NCBI GenBank assembly: GCA_944386805.1
Contig: CALXCO010000007.1
Span: forward strand, 1 to 64,000
From: an uncultured Clostridia bacterium
GTDB lineage: Bacteria; Bacillota; Clostridia; Oscillospirales; Ruminococcaceae
DNA: 64,000 nucleotides
Direction: 5' to 3'
Shown here: positions 1-9,628 of the stretch, in pieces
How positions within the stretch are numbered: the first letter of the stretch is position 1
How the letters are laid out: every line of letters starts with the position of its first letter
Notes under the pieces: generated by a model
Seen by the model: the letters and a program-made list of their open reading frames with translations, nothing else
What the model was told of the DNA's origin: nothing
The model's database searches: none
Translations under genes and position numbers: made by a program

Positions 1-44
1 TTTCTGCCCTTTTTCTTTATTTTACCACATCTAAAAGAAAAAGC

Positions 45-58
45 CCAGTTTTCACTGG
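45..58 (-). terminator. Terminator of the CPBP protease gene
   Basis: A short 5-bp stem with a 4-base loop is followed on the minus strand by a T-rich run (down to about base 32). It is the first hairpin with a T-run downstream of the minus-strand gene ending at 126. The stem is short, so confidence is moderate. Confidence 0.45.
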
Positions 59-77
59 ACTTTTTCGACAGACTGAA

Positions 78-110
78 ATCCCGGCAGAAAGTAACTGCCG
101 GGATTTTTTT
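78..110 (+). terminator. Rho-independent terminator of a gene left of the window
   Basis: A perfect 10-bp inverted repeat (78-87 with 95-104) is followed by a run of seven T on the plus strand. It probably ends a plus-strand transcript that starts outside the window. The minus strand lacks a T-run here. Confidence 0.75.
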
Positions 111-125
111 GTCGGGAAGATTCTG

Positions 126-857
126 TCAGGAGATGTTGAAGCCGATCAGCAGGCTTAGTATATAATTATAGGTGATATGCGCACAGGCAGCCGACAGGGT
201 AGTAAAGCCTTTCTTTTTCCAGACCAATATTCCGACGATCAGACTGAACAGTGCCGTCAGAACAAAACGGGAGAGAAAAAGCAGAATCAGCAGATTCACC
301 GGATAGGAACCATCCTGCAAACCACGCACAATGCCGGACAGGTTGTCCGGGAACAGGTAGGGCACGATATGTATTCCGCCGAAAATAACCGAGATCAGCA
401 GAATCCGCACCTTTTCCGAGCGAAAAAAGACAACCATCTGTTTTTGCAGATATCCGCGAAACAGCACTTCTTCAACAGAGGAATGGAAAAACTGCATCAC
501 CAGGACAGAAACAACAGATCCCGCCGACATTGAGGCAATGGGCTGATAGAACGTCAGCTGATATTCCGGCAGCAACAGACGGGCGCAAACAGCCTGACAG
601 GTAAATACGGCAATGACTGTGACAGCGCCGCAGATGATGCCAAGAAGCACCTGACGCAGGATTTTTTCATTAGAAAAGCCGAGATTGCGCAGTATGGGGA
701 AAGGCACCACCAGTACAGGCAGAAGCAGGCAGTAAAAAAATTTCCAGATATTTAAAGCCGTCTGTGGGAATTCCAGGGCAGCCATAGTCAAATGCAGCGA
801 AATAGCCAGTATAATCACGATAACCCAGCATTTTTGTTTGAAAACTGTTTTGTCCAT
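126..857 (-). CDS. CPBP-family intramembrane metalloprotease
   Basis: This 243-residue multi-pass membrane protein carries the CPBP (CAAX protease and bacteriocin-processing, Abi) signature: EEVLFRG around residues 129-135, a second His in FGGIHI near 163, and a third conserved His region near the C-terminus. These form the metal site inside the membrane. Hydrophobic segments cover most of the length. The start at 857 follows an ideal GAGGAGG site 8 bases upstream. It is monocistronic. Family members do CAAX-type proteolysis, bacteriocin self-immunity or membrane-protein quality control; nothing nearby (no bacteriocin genes in view) says which. Confidence 0.85.
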   Translation of the reverse strand: MDKTVFKQKCWVIVIILAISLHLTMAALEFPQTALNIWKFFYCLLLPVLVVPFPILRNLGFSNEKILRQVLLGIICGAVTVIAVFTCQAVCARLLLPEYQLTFYQPIASMSAGSVVSVLVMQFFHSSVEEVLFRGYLQKQMVVFFRSEKVRILLISVIFGGIHIVPYLFPDNLSGIVRGLQDGSYPVNLLILLFLSRFVLTALFSLIVGILVWKKKGFTTLSAACAHITYNYILSLLIGFNIS

Positions 858-905
858 CCGAAAACCTCCTCACAGCGCTGTATAATATGTTAATATGTTA
901 TAAAT

Positions 906-914
906 ATTATAGCA
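906..914 (-). promoter_or_regulatory. Extended -10 promoter of the CPBP gene
   Basis: The minus strand reads TGC then TATAAT at 911-906, an extended -10 element. No good -35 hexamer lies 17 bases upstream. It is about 50 bases before the CPBP start codon. Confidence 0.4.
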
Positions 915-1005
915 GTTTCCCAAGCAAATAAATTGAATATTTTGTGAATGATTTCAATAATTATTCACAAATATCCTGCAAATAACTTGTCGAAACAATA
1001 CAAAA

Positions 1006-1033
1006 GCCCTCTGACCGTAACAGGCCAGAGGGC
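1006..1033 (-). terminator. Terminator of the PHP/6-P-beta-glucosidase operon
   Basis: An 11-bp stem (1006-1016 with 1023-1033, one G-U pair in the minus-strand RNA) is followed by TTTTGT on the minus strand, just downstream of the PHP gene ending at 1049. Confidence 0.8.
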
Positions 1034-1048
1034 GTAGAGAAGATATGA

Positions 1049-1774
1049 TCAGATTTCCGGGACATTTTTCCCACGTTCTTGTAAAAAGCGGTTCAGGTTT
1101 TCCCGGCTTGCATTGACGACAAGGGAGGAAGGAATCTCCAGCTCATCCAGCAGATCGGGAATCGGCCCGAAATACCCCACCTCATAGCTGACATGGGCGT
1201 CAGACGATACCGTCATCCAGACGCCGTACTTTTTGCAGAGCAGCGCCAGCTCTTTATATCGTCCGATTGCATCCGGGTTTTTGCGCAGTGCATGGGAATT
1301 GAGTTCCAGCGCCTTACCGTTTTCAGCGGCCGTTTTGACCACTGCTTCGTAGTCGAAGGTAAACGGCGGGTCGGTCGGATGACCCAGAATATCGATTTTT
1401 GGATGGCGGAGCATCTTCTGATAGACGGATGTATTCTGTTCGGTGGTGCCCGGCTGGATTGCATAGCTGTGCAGCGACGCAATCGTCAGGTCGAGAAAGT
1501 CCAGATCAGCCGGGGAAAGGTCGATTTCTCCGTCATAGCTGACGATATTGGCCTCGCCGCCTCTCAGCACCGCGACCGACTGAATGACCCGCGGCACAAT
1601 CCACATACTGCAAAAATGCCAGGAGTTTGCACCGTCAGGCATTTGTGGTCCATGGTCGGTGATGGCGATTGCGGCAAGGTTAGCGCGTGCAGCACCTGCG
1701 ACCATTTCCTCAAGTGTCGAGTAAGCGTGATCGGATACAATCGTATGGGTATGCAGGTCAGCAATGATGCGCAT
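1049..1774 (-). CDS. PHP-domain phosphoesterase (YcdX-like)
   Basis: This 241-residue protein has the full set of PHP metal-binding motifs: DLHTHT at residues 6-11, ITDHG near 40, an LHSY segment, LGHPTD in the middle and SSDAHV near the C-terminus. The length fits the YcdX-type stand-alone PHP family (metal-dependent phosphatases) and is not tied to a polymerase. It is the last gene of a minus-strand operon, 61 bases after the GH1 gene. It resembles the first gene of the same operon (3303-4067) in length and motifs, so the two are likely paralogues. Substrate unknown; a sugar phosphate is plausible from context. Confidence 0.8.
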   Translation of the reverse strand: MRIIADLHTHTIVSDHAYSTLEEMVAGAARANLAAIAITDHGPQMPDGANSWHFCSMWIVPRVIQSVAVLRGGEANIVSYDGEIDLSPADLDFLDLTIASLHSYAIQPGTTEQNTSVYQKMLRHPKIDILGHPTDPPFTFDYEAVVKTAAENGKALELNSHALRKNPDAIGRYKELALLCKKYGVWMTVSSDAHVSYEVGYFGPIPDLLDELEIPSSLVVNASRENLNRFLQERGKNVPEI

Positions 1775-1835
1775 TCATTTCAGCCTCTTTTCATCCTTCC
1801 AGACTGTTTGCCTGTGAAGGACAGATTTTCACAAC

Positions 1836-3302
<1,467 letters not shown>

Positions 3303-4067
3303 TCAAAACTGTTTATTCCGCAGCGCGGCAAATTTCGCAAGGCTTGCGTTTGCGATCAGTTCCTGCGGGAAGTGGATTTCCTCCAGCATTTTAGCAGCGC
3401 GTTCGAATTTACCGACAAACCATGCGCTGTGAGCGTCGCTGGATACGACGATATGGGTTCCTTCTTCAGCACAGCGGATGGCGAGTGCACGGCAGTTGTC
3501 GTGCGCTTCGGGAGTATCAAAGGAATGGTCATTGATTTCCAGGCATTTATTTGCTTCTTTGGCAGCCCGCGCAACGGCGGCATGGTCAAAGGGGAGACCG
3601 GGACGGCAGGGATGTCCGATAATATCGACATAAGGGTTTTCGAGTGCCGCGAGGTACATTTCGGTATTCTGCGCAGAGGTGCCGTCTCTGAAGCCAGGGA
3701 ACATATGGATACTGGCGATTACGACGTCGCGGGAACGGAGCAGCCTTTCCCCGATGGAAATACCGCTTTCACCGGTGAAGCAGTCGCAGAAGGCGAGATG
3801 TCCCGCAAAGTCAACGATATCGATTTCGACGCCATGCAATACCCGGACGCCGCCAATAACCGGCGGCAGCGCGGTACGGTTCATCATCGGTCCCAAATCA
3901 GGGGAGCCGTCAGCCCGTCTTGGGGTCATAAAACTGCTGAAATGGTCGGTCATAGCGATTGCTTCCAGCCCATTGCGAGCAGCCTCGGCGGCATTTTCGC
4001 CGATGGTGGAAAAGGCGTGACCCGAATAGATGGTATGGGTGTGCAGATCTGTCAGAATGGAATACAT
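3303..4067 (-). CDS. PHP-domain phosphoesterase, first gene of the GH1 operon
   Basis: The protein has 254 residues. PHP motifs are clear: DLHTHT near residues 8-13, MTDHF near 40, HGVEID, ASIHMFP, IGHPCRPG and SSDAHSAWF. It is a likely paralogue of the protein encoded at 1049-1774. Only 42 bases separate it from the GH1 gene, so co-transcription is likely. A metal-dependent phosphatase acting on sugar or nucleotide phosphates would fit the family; the true substrate is unknown. Confidence 0.8.
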   Translation of the reverse strand: MYSILTDLHTHTIYSGHAFSTIGENAAEAARNGLEAIAMTDHFSSFMTPRRADGSPDLGPMMNRTALPPVIGGVRVLHGVEIDIVDFAGHLAFCDCFTGESGISIGERLLRSRDVVIASIHMFPGFRDGTSAQNTEMYLAALENPYVDIIGHPCRPGLPFDHAAVARAAKEANKCLEINDHSFDTPEAHDNCRALAIRCAEEGTHIVVSSDAHSAWFVGKFERAAKMLEEIHFPQELIANASLAKFAALRNKQF

Positions 4068-4192
4068 AAACTTATTGCCTGCCTTTCTTCATTATAATCA
4101 GTATACCACACTGCGAAAAAAAAGAGAAGAAGTGAAACTGTTTTTTCATAATTTGCAAGATTTGCGAGGCCGTTTCGTCTAAAAAATTTGTC

Positions 4193-4221
4193 TTGCAAAA
4201 CATGACAATTTTCGTTATACT
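4193..4221 (+). promoter_or_regulatory. Promoter of the membrane AraC-type regulator
   Basis: TTGCAA (4193-4198), a 17-base spacer, then TATACT (4216-4221). A short palindromic stretch rich in TATAGTAT follows the -10. It drives the gene at 4295 and lies in the 209-base divergent gap opposite the PHP/GH1 operon. Confidence 0.65.
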
Positions 4222-4294
4222 ATATAGTATAGTATTCGAAAAAAATAGCAGATAAATTAGAGCATTTTGCATAATAATGGAGTATCAGGAAGAT

Positions 4295-6721
4295 ATGAAA
4301 GCGAACCAGACAGATATATCCGCCGGCGTCTGGAAGCAGTGGCTGTATAAACTGCAGCAAAGACTGCCGGGAATACGGATTTCAATTTCCCGCACCTGGA
4401 TGATTTCCTATCTGGTGGTGCTGATTGTACCGCTGCTAATCAGCCAGATGTTTTATTATCAATCGACCAGATTGGCCGAACAGAACGCAGCCGAAGTCTG
4501 TGATATTGCATTGGAGCAGACGCTGCGGACGCTGGATCAGGCGTTTACCGATGTGCGGGCAGCGGGTCGGGAGCTGCTGACCGGAGAGGAAGCAGTCTCG
4601 CTGCAATATATGGAGACACTCAGCAACGCGAACCGGCTTAAAATCGCTGAGCTGAACAAGTCTTTCCAGAAAAAGCTGAATTACAGCAGCTGTATTGATA
4701 AAATCATGATGATTTTTACCCGCAGTGGCGTTGCCGCGACCTCAGAGGGCTTTTATACCAGTGAAGAAGTGCTCCGTCAGCAGCTCACATCCAATTGGGG
4801 CCTGGATTATGACCAGGTGATGGATACTGTGCTGTCGGCAGGTGATTTTCATGTGATTTTGACTTTATCGGACGAAAATGATTCACCAATATCGGATGGA
4901 GCCTGTGTTGTAATGGACGTAGACGCAGATGGGGTGATGCCGGGGATTATTCTGGTTGTCAAACTGAATTTTACCCAATTGCAGGACATCCTTTCAGGAG
5001 AGAGCGGCGAATCACAGCCGGTGGTCTGGGCAATATCGGATGATGGACAGCTGGTGATTCCGTCGGGAATGGACGTCGAACGGATGCAGCAGCTGATGAA
5101 ACAGACAGAGCCTTATCTGGATGCGGCAAACCACCGGGACGCGATTGACGCAGAATCACTGATTATCGGAACTTCCCGGAGTGTGCTGACTGGCTGGCAG
5201 CTGATATCGGCGACGCCGACCTCCTTTTATTCAGAGAAACTGAGCGCAATCCGGATGTGGTATCTGGTCTATCTGGTTGCCTGCCTGGGGGTAGGGATTA
5301 TCATTTCGGTTATCTTTACCCGGAAAAATTTTTCGCCGCTCAGACGTCTGGCTGTATTGCTGCACGAAGGCAAGGGTGCAGCGGAAGACGGGGTCGAATT
5401 TCAGGCTCTGGAAGAAGGGGTCTGTAAACTGCTGGAAAAAGAACGGGATTATGAGCGGGAGATTGAAAAGCGCCGTAAATCCCTGCGCAGCACCTCTCTG
5501 GTCCAGATTATGAAGGGGACCCTGTATTCCGGAGACGCTTTTCGTGCTGTCAGCCGGGATTATGAGATGACATTTGATGGAACACGCTTTTCGGTAGTCG
5601 GAATAGATATTCGGGATTATTCGAATCTCTTCTTTGATGGAAAGGCAACCCGTGATGAAAAGACACAGGAACTTGCCGAATATGTTGTCATTTCAGTGAC
5701 CGAAGAGATGATACGGGAATATTATACTGTCTACTTCTGCGTCAGTGAAAACCGGTTGTATGGTGTAGTATCGGTATCCGCCGGACAGTCGGAGGAGGAA
5801 TATCAGGAAAAAATCTGCGACGTCTGCCGTCGGGCAGAGATATTTATCCGGGAACGGCTGGGTATTCAGCTGCAATATTATGTCACCGGCCTGTACGGCG
5901 GTCAGACAGAAGGGGACGCGGATGAAAATGCTGCTTCGGCGATACATGCGGCTTATGAAGAAGTGCAGTGGGGTCTGGAGCAGGTGATTGGATTTGAGAT
6001 AGCCGACCCGGTCACGATGCGTCGGACACTGCCGTTGGAGCGGGCAGAATATGGTGCTGATTTTTCGGGACGGAGTCTGCGCCGGCGGCAGTACGTCGCG
6101 GCAGCAGGCGCCGGAGATTTCGAGGAAGCCGACCGGCTGTACCTGCAATTGCGGGAGGACGGCATCTATCAGTTTGAGCATTCCTTCTCCTCGGTTCGTG
6201 CCCAGACGCTGATGCTGTATGAACTTCTGGTTTCCAGCCAGCTGAACGCACGTCAGATTGCAGAACAGGAGCAGTTGCTGGGAGAGCTGTCCAGCCAGAT
6301 CAACAAGGCCCGTGATCTGGGGCAGTTGCAGCTGGCGATTCGGCAGGCAGAGGAAAAGGTTTATGCACTGCGGCATCCGCAGGATGCACCGGCAGAAGAA
6401 CCGTACAGTGTCCGGGTTGGCCGGTATATAGAAGCACATTATATGGAACCGGGATTGTCGGTTGCATCAATTGCCGAGCATTTTGGGGTCAGTCAGTCGT
6501 ACCTGCTGCGTGCCTTCAAGAAGGACGGAAGCGGGTGCAGCGTCTCCGATTATATCCATCGGCGGCGGGTGGATGAAGCAAAGATTCTGCTCAAATCTAC
6601 CACCAAAACAGTTGGAGAGATTGCGCTGTCGGTTGGTTATGGAAACGCACTGGCGCTGATTCGGGCATTCAAACGGTTGGAGAATGGTATGACGCCGACC
6701 GCTTACCGGTGCGAAAAGTGA
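4295..6721 (+). CDS. Membrane-anchored AraC-family transcriptional regulator with extracellular sensor
   Basis: This protein of about 808 residues is built as one membrane-spanning regulator. There is one transmembrane helix near residues 30-50, a large outside domain of about 270 residues of cache-like layout, a second helix near 320-345, a cytoplasmic linker with coiled coil, and a C-terminal AraC double helix-turn-helix over the last 100 residues. Such proteins sense a sugar outside the cell and control a nearby importer. The neighbouring divergent GH1 operon and the importer at 7.7-11.4 kb are candidate targets. An in-frame ATG also exists at 4277; AGGAAG before 4295 favours the later one, though the spacing is tight (2 bases). 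Confidence 0.85.
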   Translation: MKANQTDISAGVWKQWLYKLQQRLPGIRISISRTWMISYLVVLIVPLLISQMFYYQSTRLAEQNAAEVCDIALEQTLRTLDQAFTDVRAAGRELLTGEEAVSLQYMETLSNANRLKIAELNKSFQKKLNYSSCIDKIMMIFTRSGVAATSEGFYTSEEVLRQQLTSNWGLDYDQVMDTVLSAGDFHVILTLSDENDSPISDGACVVMDVDADGVMPGIILVVKLNFTQLQDILSGESGESQPVVWAISDDGQLVIPSGMDVERMQQLMKQTEPYLDAANHRDAIDAESLIIGTSRSVLTGWQLISATPTSFYSEKLSAIRMWYLVYLVACLGVGIIISVIFTRKNFSPLRRLAVLLHEGKGAAEDGVEFQALEEGVCKLLEKERDYEREIEKRRKSLRSTSLVQIMKGTLYSGDAFRAVSRDYEMTFDGTRFSVVGIDIRDYSNLFFDGKATRDEKTQELAEYVVISVTEEMIREYYTVYFCVSENRLYGVVSVSAGQSEEEYQEKICDVCRRAEIFIRERLGIQLQYYVTGLYGGQTEGDADENAASAIHAAYEEVQWGLEQVIGFEIADPVTMRRTLPLERAEYGADFSGRSLRRRQYVAAAGAGDFEEADRLYLQLREDGIYQFEHSFSSVRAQTLMLYELLVSSQLNARQIAEQEQLLGELSSQINKARDLGQLQLAIRQAEEKVYALRHPQDAPAEEPYSVRVGRYIEAHYMEPGLSVASIAEHFGVSQSYLLRAFKKDGSGCSVSDYIHRRRVDEAKILLKSTTKTVGEIALSVGYGNALALIRAFKRLENGMTPTAYRCEK

Positions 6722-6734
6722 GCAAAAGAAAAAA

Positions 6735-6771
6735 CAGATGGCCAAAAATCCGTCAGGGCCATCTGTTTTTT
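6735..6771 (+). terminator. Bidirectional terminator between the AraC regulator and mgtC-like gene
   Basis: A perfect 9-bp stem (6735-6743 with 6757-6765) is followed by TTTTTT on the plus strand. It is preceded by an A-run that serves as T-run on the minus strand. It serves both converging genes. Confidence 0.85.
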
Positions 6772-6783
6772 GCAGTCTGCTCA

Positions 6784-7458
6784 TCAGGTGTCGATGGAAA
6801 TAATTTCGTGATGCTGTGCCATTAACGTAAGGACATCCTGGGTATTGAAGGTGCGCGGGAAAACGACTTCCAGACCGACTTCCAGATTGTGATCATCGCA
6901 GACATTCAGATGGGTAGTTGTGACATGGATTTTTCTGTCGGCGAGAGCCTGAGCGATTTCTTCACTGCGATCGTCATCTGGTTTAAGGCGGAGGGTAATA
7001 TGGCCGGTGTTGCTGTCCTTGAAGATACGGAGCTGTTTATGGAAGAAATACTGGATGATCAGCAGCATCAGCGTGCTGCCGATGCCCAGTACCCACATAC
7101 CGGCGCCGATTGCCATACCGATGCCGAGGGTTGCCCAGGTTCCTGCGGCTGTCGTGACGCCGCTGATTCCGTTTTTACGGTTGAGGATGATACCGGCGCC
7201 GAGGAAACCGAGGGCGGAGACGACGCTGGAAGCAACGCGCGATGCGTCGAGGGAGACACCCTGTACCACGATGACGTCAAAGAAACCATATTTGGAAATG
7301 ACGACCATAATACCAGCCGCCATCGAGATGATGGTATGTGTTCGGATGCCCGCCATTTTCAGTCGGACTTCGCGTTCATAGCCGATCACCATTCCACAAA
7401 GTGCGGCGACCAGCACCCGCAAAAGATAGTCAGCCTGTGTCAGAATAAATTCTACCAT
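6784..7458 (-). CDS. MgtC/SapB-family membrane protein
   Basis: The 224-residue protein has the MgtC N-terminal membrane domain with the conserved GYEREVRLKMAGIRTHTI segment around residues 25-42, further helices to about residue 140, and a soluble ACT-like C-terminal domain of about 80 residues. Family members are linked to magnesium-limited growth and to F-ATP synthase control in pathogens; in commensals the role is unclear. A GGAG site lies 7 bases before the ATG. It stands alone. I looked for an M-box magnesium riboswitch in the 230-base upstream gap and saw none. Confidence 0.85.
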   Translation of the reverse strand: MVEFILTQADYLLRVLVAALCGMVIGYEREVRLKMAGIRTHTIISMAAGIMVVISKYGFFDVIVVQGVSLDASRVASSVVSALGFLGAGIILNRKNGISGVTTAAGTWATLGIGMAIGAGMWVLGIGSTLMLLIIQYFFHKQLRIFKDSNTGHITLRLKPDDDRSEEIAQALADRKIHVTTTHLNVCDDHNLEVGLEVVFPRTFNTQDVLTLMAQHHEIISIDT

Positions 7459-7590
7459 TGTCGTACTCCTTTCTTACGAGAATAGGGAATAGGTTATTTC
7501 CTGTACAGACAGGATTTTTGTCAGGATACCGCTTTGCGCATATACTCACAAAAACGCTGCCGTGAAAACAAAAAACGGAATTTTGGCAAT

Positions 7591-7624
7591 AGAAAACCAG
7601 CCGGCCGTGCAAAAGGCCGGCTGG
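7591..7624 (-). terminator. Terminator of the first sugar ABC operon
   Basis: A 10-bp GC-rich stem (7597-7606 with 7615-7624) is followed by TTTTCT on the minus strand, about 65 bases beyond the permease stop. Confidence 0.85.
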
Positions 7625-7690
7625 TGTATGGCGTATCCATTTTTTCGAAACAGGTAAACGATAAAGGGATACGCCGGGGACTGTACAAAA

Positions 7691-8572
7691 TCATCCTTTG
7701 ACCGAACCGATCATAACGCCGGTGACAAAGTATTTCTGTACGAACGGATAGACAATCATCATCGGGATGATCGAAACCATAATCGAGCAGTATTTGATCA
7801 GCGGGCGGTAGATATCGACTGTTTCGCCGTCAGCATTTGCGACAATCGAGTTTTCAGAGGACTGAAGGACGATTTCACGCAGTGTCAGTTGAAGGGGATA
7901 GAGGTCACGGTTCTGAATGTAGATGGATGCGTTGAACCATGCGTTCCACTGCTGGATGGCGTAGAACAGTACGATAACGGCAATGATTGCCTTGGAAACC
8001 GGCAGGATGATCTGGAACAGGATACGGAAATGACCGGCACCGTCAATTGTTGCGGCCTCCGACAGCGCATCAGGAATCTGCGAGAAGGAGGTACGCATCA
8101 GAATGATGTTATAGGCGACGCAGCAGCCGGGGATAATCAGGCTCCAGTAGGTATCCAGCATATTGAGGTTGCGGACGACCATGTAGGTCGGAATCAGACC
8201 GCCGTTAAAGATCATCGTAAAGGTGACCAGGAAGTTAATCGGCTTTTTCCAGTAAAGTCCCCGGACGCTCATGACATAAGATGCCAGGATGGTCAAAAAG
8301 GTACCGAGCGCGGTTGCAGAGACGACGATCAGCAGGGTATTGGCATACGAACGTACGATCGAGTTGTTCTGCATGACCAGTCCGTAGCCGCCCAGTGTGA
8401 CATCACCCAGCGGGTAGAGGATGATACCGGAATGAGCGCTGATTTTCAGCGGGTCAGACAGCGAGCCCATCAGGACATGCCATACCGGAATCAGGAAGAT
8501 CAGCGAAAGCAGGACCATACCGGTATAATTGAAAATTGCGAAGATTTTTTCGCCTTTAGAACGCTTAAGCAT
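7691..8572 (-). CDS. Sugar ABC transporter permease (LplC/YtcP-like)
   Basis: The 293-residue integral membrane protein has about six helices. The EAA loop reads EAATIDGAGHFRILFQIILP near residues 178-198, the contact site for the ATPase. The C-terminus (KYFVTGVMIGSVKG) is typical of the LplC/YtcP/YesQ group, which import oligosaccharides or uronides. It follows the other permease by 16 bases. No ATP-binding gene is present in the operon; such importers commonly share an MsmX-type ATPase encoded elsewhere. Confidence 0.88.
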   Translation of the reverse strand: MLKRSKGEKIFAIFNYTGMVLLSLIFLIPVWHVLMGSLSDPLKISAHSGIILYPLGDVTLGGYGLVMQNNSIVRSYANTLLIVVSATALGTFLTILASYVMSVRGLYWKKPINFLVTFTMIFNGGLIPTYMVVRNLNMLDTYWSLIIPGCCVAYNIILMRTSFSQIPDALSEAATIDGAGHFRILFQIILPVSKAIIAVIVLFYAIQQWNAWFNASIYIQNRDLYPLQLTLREIVLQSSENSIVANADGETVDIYRPLIKYCSIMVSIIPMMIVYPFVQKYFVTGVMIGSVKG

Positions 8573-8588
8573 GGACAGTCCTCCTTTC

Positions 8589-9548
8589 TTACCACAGGCT
8601 GCTGTCGCTCAGTTTGCGGCTGATCGAGTTGGCCACAAACAGTACCAGCAGGTTGACAATCGAGTTAAAGAAGTTAATCGCGGTAGAATAGCCATAGTCC
8701 GAATCCTTGACACCGACGCGGTAGACATAAGACGCGATGACGTCTGCGGTTTCGTAGGTAGCCGGCGAATACATCAGGATGGTTTTTTCGTAGCCGACGT
8801 TCATAATCTGGCCCAGTCGCAGGATGAGCAGGATGACGATGGTCGACGAAAGTTCCGGAAGGGTGATATAGATTGTCTGTTTCCAGCGTCCGGCGCCGTC
8901 GATGACCGCAGCTTCATACAGTTCCTGATCGATTGCAGCAAGAGCAGAGATAAAGATAATCGAGTTATATCCCAGGTGCTGCCAGATGTTGGAGCCGACA
9001 TAAAGGGTTCTGAACCATTCAGGACGGGAAATCAGCGCACCGCCGGTATCGCCGAACATCGCAGCGAGTTTAGTCAGAACACCGTCCGAGCTGCAAAAGT
9101 CGTAGATAATCGAGACAACGACGACGATAGAGATAAAGTAGGGCATATAGGAGATGGTCTGTGTCAGCTTTTTGAATTTGACGTTGCGGATCTCGTTGAG
9201 GCAGAGTGCAAAAATGATCGGGAAGGGGAACGAGAACAGCAGGCCGTAAAAGCTGATGAGCAGGGTATTGCGGATTACTCGCCAACAGTAGACCGAGTTA
9301 AAGAACCGGATAAAGTTGTCCAGTCCGACCCAGGTCGAGCCGAAGATACCCTTTTTGATTGAGTAATCCTCGAAGGCCATCAGGATGCCGCCCATCGGGA
9401 CATAGTTGAAGATGATAAAATAAACTACAACAGGAACTGCCATCAGATAGACAGCCTTGTTCAGCTGCCAGTCGCGTTTAATCATGTGCATCCGCGAGGA
9501 TTTATCCGTCTGGTGTCCGGTTCCCGATACAGGTTTTGATTTTGTCAT
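8589..9548 (-). CDS. Sugar ABC transporter permease (LplB/YteP-like)
   Basis: The 319-residue membrane protein has an N-terminal cytoplasmic stretch, about six helices and an EAA motif (YEAAVIDGAGRWKQTIYITLP) in the second half. The start of the membrane domain, followed by the FNYVPMGGILMAFEDY segment, is typical of LplB/YteP. It pairs with the LplC-like permease downstream and with the lipoprotein upstream. Confidence 0.88.
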   Translation of the reverse strand: MTKSKPVSGTGHQTDKSSRMHMIKRDWQLNKAVYLMAVPVVVYFIIFNYVPMGGILMAFEDYSIKKGIFGSTWVGLDNFIRFFNSVYCWRVIRNTLLISFYGLLFSFPFPIIFALCLNEIRNVKFKKLTQTISYMPYFISIVVVVSIIYDFCSSDGVLTKLAAMFGDTGGALISRPEWFRTLYVGSNIWQHLGYNSIIFISALAAIDQELYEAAVIDGAGRWKQTIYITLPELSSTIVILLILRLGQIMNVGYEKTILMYSPATYETADVIASYVYRVGVKDSDYGYSTAINFFNSIVNLLVLFVANSISRKLSDSSLW

Positions 9549-9576
9549 AAAAGGCCTCCCAGTTCAGGACGTAACA

Positions 9577-9611
9577 GGAGCAGGCGGAGACGAATCTGTT
9601 CCGCCCGCTCC
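9577..9611 (-). terminator. Intercistronic hairpin after the solute-binding protein gene
   Basis: An imperfect GC-rich stem (GGAG..GGCGGA with TCCGCC..CTCC) lies between the lipoprotein and permease genes and has no T-run. It is probably a 3' stabiliser or weak attenuator that lets the binding protein be made in excess over the permeases. Confidence 0.55.
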
Positions 9612-9628
9612 ACACCAATGAATATCAA

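Noticed and set aside
7459..7690. Possible M-box magnesium riboswitch before the MgtC-like gene
   Set aside because: Only a short hairpin and the terminator of the next operon are seen; the long conserved M-box core is absent.
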